64,000 nt of DNA from M1-B18 sp048264125 (GTDB taxonomy: Bacteria > Bacillota > Clostridia > Peptostreptococcales > Natronincolaceae). The first letter of the stretch is position 1; every line of letters begins with the position of its first letter. Both the position numbers and the translations under genes were made by a program. Under the pieces are notes generated by a model. The model had not been told where the DNA came from. It ran no database searches and saw only the letters and a program-made list of their open reading frames with translations. Below, piece by piece: positions 8,087 through 16,525 of the stretch. The DNA lies in assembly GCA_048264125.1 (NCBI GenBank), contig JBLXDM010000013.1, forward strand, positions 1-64,000. Reading direction: 5' to 3'.

Positions 8087-9352
8087 TTATTCCATGAAGG
8101 TGATTTCAACGGTCTCCTGCTGACCATTTCTCATATAGGTTACCGTCACCTTATCTCCAGGTCTGTATTTGTAAAGCTCCTTCTGCAGGCCGCCCATGGA
8201 CTTAATTTCTGCATCGTTAACCTTTTGTATGACATCCCCTGCTCTTAGGTCATTTTCCGCAGCCGGTGTATCTGCCACGATTTCTACGATGTATATACCA
8301 TGCTCTGCCTGTAGCTTTGTACCTGTTGTGCTCTCAATAACCTCAACCTCTACACCTCTGATGCCCAGATATACCCGTGTAAATTCACCCTTCTCTATGA
8401 TCTGATCCACTATCGGCTTAGCGGTATTTATAGGTATTGCAAAGCCCAGTCCCTCCCCGCTGCTGATTTTGGCTGTATTTATTCCAATTACCTGACCCTT
8501 TCCATTTAATAGGGGCCCACCGCTGTTACCAGGGTTGATGGATGCATCTGTTTGCACCAGGTTTTCTATGGTCTCTGTCCCTGTGCTGGAGAGGGGAATT
8601 GTTCTATTTAAGCCACTAATAACCCCCTGTGTTAGGGTTCTTTCAAAATTTAGCCCCAGTGGATTACCTATGGCTACTGCTATTTCTCCTACCTCCAGGC
8701 TGTCGCTGTCTCCCAGCTCAGCCACCGGCAGGTCCTCTGCTTCAACCTTTACAACTGCCAAATCCAGACTTTTTTCCTGCCACACAACCACTGCCGGCAG
8801 CTCTCTACCATCGTATAAGACCACCTTTACCTCCTCTGCCTCTCCGTCTGCCACCACATGAGAGTTGGTAAGTATATAGCCTCTGCTGTCAACTATGACC
8901 CCCGTTCCTACCACTGATGCATTTGTGGTGCCAAACATGGTCCGTTGCAGTGTTATGGTGGTGATGCCCACTACTGAGGACATTGCCTTTTTAGCCACTG
9001 CCGAATATACCGTTAGGTCCGTTGTGGATTCTATCGTTATATTATCGCCATTGCCCCCTGACACATTTACGCCTCGAAGGGCCATTATTTCTGGCAGAAA
9101 TGCCACCATTACCGCCATACTAAGCAAACTTCCTATTATGGCACCTATCAAGGCAATTGCAATTCCCCCCTTGCCATTCCTCTTTTTCCTATCGATGGTC
9201 TCAGGTGTATTAACCGCTCCAGTAAAGGCCTTAAGCTCCGGTACATCCTCCACACCGAAGCAGGTCTCCTCCTCTTCAATAGCTTCCCTACTGTCCCCTT
9301 CATTTAGTTTTAGATCTTCTATGTTCGCATCCTTATTCTCTTTAAAATCCAT
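8087..9352 (-). CDS. htrA: HtrA/DegP-family membrane-anchored serine protease with PDZ domain (copy 1)
   Basis: 421 aa from ATG 9352, which follows GGAGG by 7 nt. An acidic cytoplasmic N-terminus (~70 aa) precedes one transmembrane anchor (IALIGAIIGSLLSMAVMVAF). An extracytoplasmic trypsin-like protease follows with the triad His in LTNSHVV, Asp in SLDLAVVKV and Ser in GNSGGPLL. A C-terminal PDZ domain carries LRAGDVIQKVND. It degrades misfolded exported proteins. The gene sits at the end of the Wal region, where htrA is usual in Firmicutes. A close paralog lies immediately upstream (9789-11045). Confidence 0.93.
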   Translation of the reverse strand: MDFKENKDANIEDLKLNEGDSREAIEEEETCFGVEDVPELKAFTGAVNTPETIDRKKRNGKGGIAIALIGAIIGSLLSMAVMVAFLPEIMALRGVNVSGGNGDNITIESTTDLTVYSAVAKKAMSSVVGITTITLQRTMFGTTNASVVGTGVIVDSRGYILTNSHVVADGEAEEVKVVLYDGRELPAVVVWQEKSLDLAVVKVEAEDLPVAELGDSDSLEVGEIAVAIGNPLGLNFERTLTQGVISGLNRTIPLSSTGTETIENLVQTDASINPGNSGGPLLNGKGQVIGINTAKISSGEGLGFAIPINTAKPIVDQIIEKGEFTRVYLGIRGVEVEVIESTTGTKLQAEHGIYIVEIVADTPAAENDLRAGDVIQKVNDAEIKSMGGLQKELYKYRPGDKVTVTYMRNGQQETVEITFME

Positions 9353-9471
9353 AAAAATACCTCCATTCATTTATATTTCATATGGCTTAATAAATATTTG
9401 CACTGCTAAGCACCGATAGCTTAATTTTACACCCCAATGCTTAAATTAACCTTAAATCCTATCAAAAATAC

Positions 9472-9493
9472 AAAAAACCGAGGAACCCCTCGG
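9472..9493 (-). terminator. Terminator after the CxxH/CxxC gene
   Basis: Minus strand CCGAGG GGTT CCTCGG followed by six T, starting next to the stop codon of the small gene. Confidence 0.85.
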
Positions 9494-9661
9494 CTATACT
9501 ACTAAGTATTTTGGTTTATCCTGGCAGTAGTCACAATAGTTTGGCTTTGTCCATTCTCCAAAGGATGTCTTATCCAGCTCATATAAATCCGGCGGCTGCT
9601 CATACACCTCTATAAAATCGTCGATTGCATCCTCTAGATGCTTATAGCAGACAACATACAT
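9494..9661 (-). CDS. CxxH/CxxC small protein (55 aa)
   Basis: A short gene between the two htrA copies. ATG 9661 has GGAG 8 nt upstream and the stop TAG is at 9496-9494. The product starts MYVVCYKH (C-x2-H) and has NYCDYC (C-x2-C) near residue 43. This is the layout of the Firmicutes 'CxxH/CxxC protein' family found beside htrA and rlmH. The four ligands suggest a small zinc-binding or redox protein. Function is unknown. It has its own terminator. Confidence 0.85.
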   Translation of the reverse strand: MYVVCYKHLEDAIDDFIEVYEQPPDLYELDKTSFGEWTKPNYCDYCQDKPKYLVV

Positions 9662-9734
9662 ATGCTTCACTCCAAAATTTAAGTCTCTATATTACTATTA
9701 TTGTTTTTATTTAAGGCTTCATACATTTAGTTAT

Positions 9735-9774
9735 CAAAAAGGGGTACCTATTCCTATGAATATGCACCCCTTAC
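9735..9774 (-). terminator. Terminator after htrA copy 2
   Basis: Minus strand AAGGGGT...ACCCCTT hairpin with a T-rich tail, just downstream of the htrA copy 2 stop. Confidence 0.7.
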
Positions 9775-9788
9775 AGCTATACTATATA

Positions 9789-11045
9789 CTATTCTACAAA
9801 GGTAACCTCTACCTTTTCTTCTCTGCCATTTCTCATATAGGTAACCGTCACCTTGTCACCGGGTCTGTATTTGTAAAGCTCTTTTTGCAGTGCTCCCATT
9901 GATTTTATAGTTACATCCTGTACCCTTTGAATGACATCCCCTGCCCTTAGTCCATATTCCTCTGCAGGTGTATCGGGTATAATCTCCACTATATAGATGC
10001 CATACTCCGCCTGTAGCTCTGTGCCTGTGGTGCTTTCGATTACCTCCACCTCTACACCTCTAATACCTAAATACACCCTTATAAATTCTCCCTTTTCCAT
10101 GATTTGATCCACTATTGGCTTCGCTGTATTTATTGGGATTGCAAAGCCTAAGCCTTCACCGGTACTGATTTTTGCCGTATTTATTCCTATGACCTGACCC
10201 CTGGAGTTTAGTAGTGGTCCACCGCTGTTACCGGGATTAATTGAGGCATCCGTCTGAACAAGATTCTCTATTGTCTCGGTGCCTGTGCTGGAAATAGGTA
10301 TGGTTCTGTTTAAGCCGCTTATTACACCCTGCGTTAGGGTTCTTTCAAAATTCAGTCCCAGGGGGTTTCCTATGGCAATTGCTATTTCTCCAACCTCCAG
10401 CTCGTCACTGTCACCCAGCTCCGCCACCGGAAGGTTAGCTGCATTTACCTTTATTACCGCCAGGTCAAGGCTTCTTTCCTGCCAAACAACCTCTGCCGGC
10501 AGCTCCTCACCGTCATATAGTATGACCTTTACCTCCTGAGCCTCCCCATCCTCCACCACATGGGAGTTTGTCAGTATATAGCCTCTACTGTCTACGATTA
10601 CCCCAGTTCCTGTTATGGGGGACCTTACAGATCCAAAAATACTCCTTTGCAGGGTCATTGAGGTTATTCCCACCACCGATGACATGGCCTTTCTAGCAAC
10701 CGCTGAATATACCGTTAAATCCGTTGTGGGCTCTATGGTGATGCTTTCTCCTCTCCCGCCTATATGAATCCCTCTAAAATTCATTATTTCAGGCAGGTAT
10801 ACCACCATAACCGCCATACTTACTAAGCTTCCAATTAGTGCCCCTATCAAGGCTGTGGTGAAATAGCCTACACCCCTTCTCTTTTTTTGTACGACATATG
10901 CAGGTGGCACTTCGTCTGATATCGGAGTATAATTTACATAGCTTTTTTCCCCTGTGCTGTCCTCATATGAAAAATCCCGACTGTCGGTGATCTCCTCCGA
11001 TCCCTTCTCCTCTGTGCCCTCTTGATTCTCATCCTTAAAATCCAT
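9789..11045 (-). CDS. htrA: HtrA/DegP-family membrane-anchored serine protease with PDZ domain (copy 2)
   Basis: 418 aa from ATG 11045 (GGAGG 7 nt upstream). Same architecture as copy 1: acidic N-terminus, a single transmembrane segment, a trypsin-like domain with His (TNSHVV), Asp (SLDLAVIKV) and Ser (GNSGGPLL), then PDZ. Protease and PDZ regions of the two copies are nearly identical by eye, while the cytoplasmic N-termini differ. That points to tandem duplication followed by divergence of the cytoplasmic part. Confidence 0.93.
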   Translation of the reverse strand: MDFKDENQEGTEEKGSEEITDSRDFSYEDSTGEKSYVNYTPISDEVPPAYVVQKKRRGVGYFTTALIGALIGSLVSMAVMVVYLPEIMNFRGIHIGGRGESITIEPTTDLTVYSAVARKAMSSVVGITSMTLQRSIFGSVRSPITGTGVIVDSRGYILTNSHVVEDGEAQEVKVILYDGEELPAEVVWQERSLDLAVIKVNAANLPVAELGDSDELEVGEIAIAIGNPLGLNFERTLTQGVISGLNRTIPISSTGTETIENLVQTDASINPGNSGGPLLNSRGQVIGINTAKISTGEGLGFAIPINTAKPIVDQIMEKGEFIRVYLGIRGVEVEVIESTTGTELQAEYGIYIVEIIPDTPAEEYGLRAGDVIQRVQDVTIKSMGALQKELYKYRPGDKVTVTYMRNGREEKVEVTFVE

Positions 11046-11084
11046 AGCCACACCTCCAATAGTTTAATTATTTACATACTAAAC

Positions 11085-11109
11085 AACCCATATACTGCTT
11101 CAATGGGTT
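11085..11109 (-). terminator. Hairpin after walJ
   Basis: Minus strand AACCCAT...ATGGGTT stem followed by GTTTAG, between walJ and htrA copy 2. The U-tract is weak. Confidence 0.45.
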
Positions 11110-11157
11110 GGAGTTTATCGCTTAATCAATTATCTACCTTTAAAGATATCGTTATTT

Positions 11158-11952
11158 TCAAAACTGGTACATAGTACTTATTCTGTCTCTGTGGGCTAGG
11201 TCTAAAACCAAGTCCTTCCCTATGCTGATTTGATTTAATTCCAATATATTTTTTACCGTTGCCATGGCCAGCTCTGGAAAATTGTTTTCCTTGCTGAGAT
11301 GGGCCAGCAATACATTCTTGACATTATGCTTAACGAGGTCTACAATGGCATATCCTGCTGCATCATTTGAAAGATGCCCTTCGTTGGACAATATTCTTCG
11401 CTTCAGATAGTATGGATAGCTGCCGACCTTCAACATTTCCACATCATGGTTGGACTCTAAAACCACCAAATGAGAGTCCTTGATCTCGGTGGTTATCTCC
11501 TCCGTCATATGACCCAAATCCGTAGCTATGCTTATTTTTATACCCTGGCCTTCGAGGCAGAAGCCCACGGGCTCATTGGCATCATGGGATATGCTGTAGG
11601 GCTTTATCTGTATTTCTCCAACATTAAAGCGTGTGGCAGTAGTAAATACCTTTATATTGTCTGGTGACAGCTTTCCCAGCTTCGACTCCATCCCCAGCCA
11701 GGTTCCTTCGTTTGCATATATCGGTATGTTAAAGCGCCTCGATAAAATCCCTGCCCCCTGTATATGGTCGCTGTGCTCATGGCTTATCAATATTGCTGTA
11801 AGCCTATTGGGGTCTACATTTATTTCCTGTAGCTTTCCCTGTATCTGCTTGCCGCTTAGGCCTGCATCTATTAAGACATGGCTTTCGTTATCCGTTATAA
11901 AATGACAATTCCCACTGCTACCGCTCGCAAGCGAACAAAACTGTACCGCCAT
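11158..11952 (-). CDS. walJ: WalJ/YycJ metallo-beta-lactamase-fold hydrolase
   Basis: 264 aa. The N-terminus FCSLASGSSGNC and the zinc motif SHEHSDH (H-x-H-x-D-H) identify a metallo-beta-lactamase-fold phosphodiesterase of the YycJ/WalJ family, a 5'-3' exonuclease type linked to coordination of cell division and DNA replication. Further metal ligands appear in DLGHMT and LLAHLSKENN. It follows the WalRK block as in many Firmicutes, although here a murA separates it from yycI. Confidence 0.93.
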   Translation of the reverse strand: MAVQFCSLASGSSGNCHFITDNESHVLIDAGLSGKQIQGKLQEINVDPNRLTAILISHEHSDHIQGAGILSRRFNIPIYANEGTWLGMESKLGKLSPDNIKVFTTATRFNVGEIQIKPYSISHDANEPVGFCLEGQGIKISIATDLGHMTEEITTEIKDSHLVVLESNHDVEMLKVGSYPYYLKRRILSNEGHLSNDAAGYAIVDLVKHNVKNVLLAHLSKENNFPELAMATVKNILELNQISIGKDLVLDLAHRDRISTMYQF

Positions 11953-11996
11953 TTAAATTGCCTCCAATGTAATATCGTTTATACTACTAGGGAATA

Positions 11997-13253
11997 TTAC
12001 AGGCTAACTCGTCTGACCCGAGCCCCTAATTTTGCCAGCTTTTCCTCCAGCTGATCATAGCCTCTATCTACAAAGTGCACATTCTCTATTTCTGTTTCGC
12101 CCTCCGCAACAAGTGCTGCAACCACCAAAGCAGCTCCTGCCCTTAGATCTGAAGCGCTTACCTTCGCCCCCATCAGTCTGTTAACTCCGTTAATTACCGC
12201 AACTCTGCCCTCTACCTTAATATTTGCCCCCATACGCTTAAGCTCGTCGACATGCTTGAACCTGCCTTCAAAAATAGTCTCCGTTACAACGCTGGTGCCA
12301 CTGGCTACTGTTAGCAGACTTGACATAGGCTGCTGAAGATCTGTAGGAAAGCCGGGATAAACCAAAGTCTTTATATTTATGTTTTTCAAGGGTGAATTTG
12401 CAACCACCCTAATGGACTCACAATTTTCTATGATCTCAATTCCCATTTCCTTAAGCTTTGCAGTTATTGCCTCCAGATGCTTCGGTATAACATTGTTTAG
12501 TACAATGTCACCCCTCGTGGCTGCTGCAGCTATCATATAGGTCCCGGCCTCTATTTGGTCCGGTATAACCATGTGATTGCAGCCCTTCATCTCCTCTACA
12601 CCCTTTATTTTAATGACATCCGTACCGGCACCCCTTATATCGGCACCCATACAGTTTAAAAAGTTTGCCACATCCACCACATGGGGCTCTTTGGCAGCAT
12701 TTTCAATGATTGTCATGCCCTCTGCCCTGCTGGCCGCCAGCATAATATTTATGGTCGCCCCTACACTGACAACATCCATATATATTTCTGCCCCCACCAG
12801 CCTATCAGCCTCTACGGAGATAATACCATGATCTATTGATACCTTAGCTCCTAAGGCCTCGAAGCCCTTTATGTGCTGATCTATTGGTCTTGTCCCTATT
12901 GAGCAGCCGCCGGGATAAACAACCCTAGCCCTTTTGAATCTTCCCAGTCCGGCCCCTAAAAGATAATAGGATGCCCTTAGCTCCTTTGCGCTTTCATAAT
13001 CCGCAAAGCATTCTGTCATGCCTGTTGTGTTTATTTCTAGGGTTTTAGTGCCTAATACTCTTACCTTAGCCCCTAAGCCCTTTAATATCTCTGAAAGGGT
13101 TTTTACATCACTTATTTCCGGTAAATTTTCTATAACACATGTATCTCCTGCTAAAACAGTTGCAGGTATTATAGCAACCGCTGCATTTTTAAATCCACTA
13201 ATATCTACTTCACCTTGTAGTCTATGTCCACCCTCAATTATTAGTTTATTCAT
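11997..13253 (-). CDS. murA: UDP-N-acetylglucosamine 1-carboxyvinyltransferase MurA
   Basis: 418 aa, full length. It transfers enolpyruvate from PEP to UDP-GlcNAc, the first committed step of peptidoglycan synthesis. The PEP/fosfomycin-binding cysteine lies in PGGCSIGTRP (~residue 116), and the N-terminal FKNAA loop is present. It is inserted between yycI and walJ, placing a wall precursor enzyme inside the wall-stress module. The ribosome binding site is weak (GGCGAGAGC before ATG) and a large hairpin lies directly upstream, so translation may be regulated. Confidence 0.95.
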   Translation of the reverse strand: MNKLIIEGGHRLQGEVDISGFKNAAVAIIPATVLAGDTCVIENLPEISDVKTLSEILKGLGAKVRVLGTKTLEINTTGMTECFADYESAKELRASYYLLGAGLGRFKRARVVYPGGCSIGTRPIDQHIKGFEALGAKVSIDHGIISVEADRLVGAEIYMDVVSVGATINIMLAASRAEGMTIIENAAKEPHVVDVANFLNCMGADIRGAGTDVIKIKGVEEMKGCNHMVIPDQIEAGTYMIAAAATRGDIVLNNVIPKHLEAITAKLKEMGIEIIENCESIRVVANSPLKNINIKTLVYPGFPTDLQQPMSSLLTVASGTSVVTETIFEGRFKHVDELKRMGANIKVEGRVAVINGVNRLMGAKVSASDLRAGAALVVAALVAEGETEIENVHFVDRGYDQLEEKLAKLGARVRRVSL

Positions 13254-13268
13254 GCTCTCGCCGACCCT

Positions 13269-13318
13269 AGTGCCTCATCGCAATTAATTCACCTAAGTTT
13301 TAACTGCGACGAGGCACT
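13269..13318 (-). promoter_or_regulatory. Large hairpin in the murA leader
   Basis: Arms AGTGCCTCATCGCA (13269-13282) and TGCGACGAGGCACT (13305-13318) pair over 14 positions (one G-U on the minus-strand RNA) around a 22-nt loop, ending about 15 nt before the murA start codon. No T-run follows. Such a structure could influence translation or mRNA stability. The AGTGCC/GGCACT arms resemble those in the repeat at 52442-52720. Confidence 0.55.
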
Positions 13319-13405
13319 ATCCAGCTTCTTCACCACCTTCGATTTATTTGACATCCCTTGTTTTCTATATTAATCAGAACTTAACATAATTTACATTTTG
13401 TCTTC

Positions 13406-13434
13406 ATTATAGCACTTCTTAAATGATTTGATAA
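13406..13434 (-). promoter_or_regulatory. Probable promoter of murA
   Basis: Minus strand TTATCA (13434-13429), 17-nt spacer, TATAAT (13411-13406). It would give a leader of about 145 nt containing the hairpin. Confidence 0.45.
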
Positions 13435-13484
13435 TAATTTTTATTGTGTTATTAACAGTAATTTTTTGCCATTAAAAAACAACA

Positions 13485-13521
13485 TAAAAAAAGTAGAAAA
13501 AGCCTACTTTACTTTTTCTAC
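13485..13521 (-). terminator. Terminator after yycI
   Basis: Minus strand stem GTAGAAAAAG/CTTTTTCTAC followed by seven T. It closes the walR-walK-yycH-yycI transcription unit, and murA begins a new one. Confidence 0.85.
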
Positions 13522-13555
13522 CTTTGTATTTAAAAATCCTCTTATTTTGTCGAAT

Positions 13556-14428
13556 TTAATTGTCAAGAGCCTCTACATAGTAGGTTTTTCCGTTTTGAAG
13601 AATTATTCTCCAGGAGGGAAAGGCTGTTCCTGATTCAATATTTTCCCAATCCGCCAGCTGTATTTCCTCAGGGTTAAAATAGTAGCCCACCTCTATGTTG
13701 GTGATTAATATTTCCCCTTGGTTGTCATTTATTATATCGCTCATTGTCCTTAAAATAGCATCTGATGCCGATATTATTTTAGATTTGCCTTGTTGTGTCT
13801 TATCCGTCGTCAGCAGTAATGCCTCCATTCCTACAATCCCACGGTAATTAACATAAACATTGATATAGCTTTCTCCCAAAAAGCGATTTTTGTAGGTTTG
13901 ATGATACACCAGCTTATACAGGGGCACCTCATCAAATTCCTTAACTACGCCATAGTATACCTGCTCCATCACCAGCTGACTGCTGTAAAGATCCTGCTCC
14001 TTAAGAAACTGTGTGGCCAAAACCGCCGCGTCATCCTCGTCGATCCCATAATCCACCACTTCTTCGCTTTTGTTTCTATAAACCAGCTTCTTATTTCCCA
14101 GTACTGTTAGGGACTTATCCTGGGCTTGATATCTGCCCTCTCCAACCCTTCTGTACCCTTCTCCCAGGAGCTGCTCTGCGGCTGCCTCTGGATCAAAATA
14201 CTTATATTTTACCATTAATACTGGCATTGAAAGTATCTCTCTGGGAATATTTCCTTTTATTCTGATCCCATTTTCCTCTAAATGCTTTTCTACATTCTGT
14301 AAATATTCATCACTTATAATTTGCAAATCTCCATCGGAGTACATATCTTTACCCAGATAAAATACTAATAGCAAGTTGGTCACTATAAAAGCTACTATCA
14401 ATATATTTTTTGCTTTTGACCAATCCAT
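13556..14428 (-). CDS. yycI: WalK regulatory membrane protein YycI
   Basis: 290 aa. The short N-terminal cytoplasmic segment MDWSKAKN and single transmembrane helix (ILIVAFIVTNLLLVFYLG) followed by a large extracytoplasmic domain are typical of YycI. YycI and YycH contact the WalK kinase through their membrane helices and modulate its activity. It lies 13 nt after yycH and is followed by a strong terminator. Confidence 0.9.
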   Translation of the reverse strand: MDWSKAKNILIVAFIVTNLLLVFYLGKDMYSDGDLQIISDEYLQNVEKHLEENGIRIKGNIPREILSMPVLMVKYKYFDPEAAAEQLLGEGYRRVGEGRYQAQDKSLTVLGNKKLVYRNKSEEVVDYGIDEDDAAVLATQFLKEQDLYSSQLVMEQVYYGVVKEFDEVPLYKLVYHQTYKNRFLGESYINVYVNYRGIVGMEALLLTTDKTQQGKSKIISASDAILRTMSDIINDNQGEILITNIEVGYYFNPEEIQLADWENIESGTAFPSWRIILQNGKTYYVEALDN

Positions 14429-14441
14429 AACTCCACCACCA

Positions 14442-15872
14442 TTAATTTAGAAGACTGCTGTCCAGTAACCTACCATTATATATGTCGAAATAATAAACAT
14501 TGTTTTTAACTCTAATTCTCCAGCTGGCCTCCAGAAGCTGCTGCTTATCCTGGCTAATTGTATCAAAGTAAACCAGCTGCACCTCACTGATGCTCTTAAT
14601 TAAATCTGCGTGCATATTTTCTCCGTCTAAAACGCCCTCATAGGTCGCTAAGTAATTTTCTTTTATCATATCCAAATTAATCTCTATTATCTTGGGTGGT
14701 ACTATGATAGGCTCCAGCTTCGTAACCGGGGGAATATCCATCTTTTTCCTCAAGAAGGTCCGATAGCCTCTGATTTGATTGCCTATAACCTCGATTTCTA
14801 TGGCATTGTTCATGCCTGAGGCGTTAAAGTGCACGGGGTAGCCCTCCAGATGATATCCAAAGCTAAAGGAGAAGCCCTTCCGCTCTTTATATTCTATTTC
14901 CTTTATTTCTCTTAGAAACAAATTATCTGCCATGTCTCCCTGCTGCTGCATATATAATAAAGCCGTCTCCAGAGCCTTTTTTACATTTGTACTGGATACG
15001 GGATCAAATTCCTCTTTATACTCCAGCCTACCCCTATTGTTTATCCGGAGGCTCTTTTCACCATAGCCATATAAGTAAACCATTGTTCCCGTGGTTTCCT
15101 TGATGGTTTTTATAAAATCAATATTCCTGAAGAAGCTCCTAGACTTTTCCGCCAGCTGTGCATCATTGCTGATATCTATTTCACTCTCCACATATATTTG
15201 AGGCACAGGAATGTTAATGCTTAGGGGCATTACAGTGTAATTGCCGACATAGTAGAAAACGGCATTGTAATCTACAAATTCCCGTTCCTCATATTCACTG
15301 ACATAGGAGACAAGCTCCTCATTACTGTAATTCTCCAATGCAACCCTAAAGTAATTCGAATCTTTTCCTATAATATAGATAATTCCCGTATTTTTAGCGG
15401 GAATCAAAATCTTCTTTATTTCTCTTATATTTCTGAGGATCTTGCTGTCGATATTATTAAAAACAGAAGAAACCAATACAGAGGGGATGTTATCACCGAA
15501 CTCCAGCTCGATGAACCGATTTGCCATATTTTCATTGTAGGCCTCACTGCTTATTGACTCTATGCTAGGATCTCCTGAAAAAAAAGGCTCCAGCACATTC
15601 TTTGAAAGCAGCCATACGCTTTTTATGTCATTAAAAAATAAAACACTATAAGCGCTGCTCAGGCTTCTTCCCCCTCCAAAGCCCATAAGCACCCTAATGG
15701 GACTAACAAAGCTATTTCTAGCCTCCTCCAGATCGAGGGCATTGCTTTCCAAGCCTATCGCATCTGAGGAAATGCCTTGAAAGGGCGAGCGGAACCATAC
15801 TTTTTGTGTAAGTAATAAACTCATTACAACCAATATCGTCAATATAAAGGTTTTTATTCTCTCCCTGCTCAT
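14442..15872 (-). CDS. yycH: WalK regulatory membrane protein YycH
   Basis: 476 aa from ATG 15872 (GGAG 8 nt upstream; a GTG at 15881 sits too close). One N-terminal transmembrane helix (FILTILVVMSLLLTQKVW) precedes an extracytoplasmic three-domain region as in YycH. Partner of YycI in controlling WalK. The gene order walR-walK-(secreted protein)-yycH-yycI is conserved except for the extra gene upstream. Confidence 0.9.
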   Translation of the reverse strand: MSRERIKTFILTILVVMSLLLTQKVWFRSPFQGISSDAIGLESNALDLEEARNSFVSPIRVLMGFGGGRSLSSAYSVLFFNDIKSVWLLSKNVLEPFFSGDPSIESISSEAYNENMANRFIELEFGDNIPSVLVSSVFNNIDSKILRNIREIKKILIPAKNTGIIYIIGKDSNYFRVALENYSNEELVSYVSEYEEREFVDYNAVFYYVGNYTVMPLSINIPVPQIYVESEIDISNDAQLAEKSRSFFRNIDFIKTIKETTGTMVYLYGYGEKSLRINNRGRLEYKEEFDPVSSTNVKKALETALLYMQQQGDMADNLFLREIKEIEYKERKGFSFSFGYHLEGYPVHFNASGMNNAIEIEVIGNQIRGYRTFLRKKMDIPPVTKLEPIIVPPKIIEINLDMIKENYLATYEGVLDGENMHADLIKSISEVQLVYFDTISQDKQQLLEASWRIRVKNNVYYFDIYNGRLLDSSLLN

Positions 15873-15889
15873 TTTCTTCACTCCAAAGA

Positions 15890-16432
15890 CTATGGTTTGC
15901 TGCTCCCTGAATTAGTAATATTTTTTAGAACGTTTGAAGAAGATGTATTCGGAATATCTTTAATAGCATCCTCAATGTGCTTCTTTAGCTCCTCTTGATT
16001 TTTTACGGTCACATAGCGAACCACTGACTCCTCAGTTCCGTCCTTTAAGGTTGCCAATATCTCTATTTTGCTTAGCCCTCTTCTTAGCTCAAGCGCAGCC
16101 CAGCCTCTCTGAAGCGCACCTATTTCTATATCTATAGGGTCGTGGGATGACACAAAGTTCTCCTTGCTTTGCACAAGGCTAATGTTGAAGAATACCTGAA
16201 TATTAACCTTGGTTCCCTCAGGCGCTACAAACTCCAATACGATATTCCTATTATTTGTGGTTATATCTCTATCGGGGGTCACTACCTGGAAGCCCGTCTC
16301 CGCGGCTTCCTCTTCAATATTTGGACTATCTATTTTTTTTGAGTCTGCAGCCACCTCTCCAGCCAGTGCTACAGTGGTGCTTCCTCCTAATATAACCAGT
16401 ACAATTGTACCTGCTAATAGCTTTCTAACCAT
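15890..16432 (-). CDS. Secreted protein of unknown function within the wal operon
   Basis: 180 aa from ATG 16432 (AGGAGG 7 nt upstream). A clear signal peptide (MVRKLLAGTIVLVILGG...ALA) is followed by an acidic linker, then a beta-rich segment of about 80 residues (LEFVAPEGTKVNIQVF...VVRYVTVKNQEE) that resembles an Ig-like extracellular fold, and a Ser/Asn-rich tail. I do not recognise the family. Its position between walK and yycH suggests co-expression with the wall-sensing system, perhaps acting near the WalK sensor domain. That is inference. Confidence 0.7.
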   Translation of the reverse strand: MVRKLLAGTIVLVILGGSTTVALAGEVAADSKKIDSPNIEEEAAETGFQVVTPDRDITTNNRNIVLEFVAPEGTKVNIQVFFNISLVQSKENFVSSHDPIDIEIGALQRGWAALELRRGLSKIEILATLKDGTEESVVRYVTVKNQEELKKHIEDAIKDIPNTSSSNVLKNITNSGSSKP

Positions 16433-16525
16433 AACCATTCCTCCTGTTAAATACACAAGTAACATACTTAACAACATTATACCTAATTATTATTACAGAC
16501 GTATTACAAGGAAATTAAGATTAAA

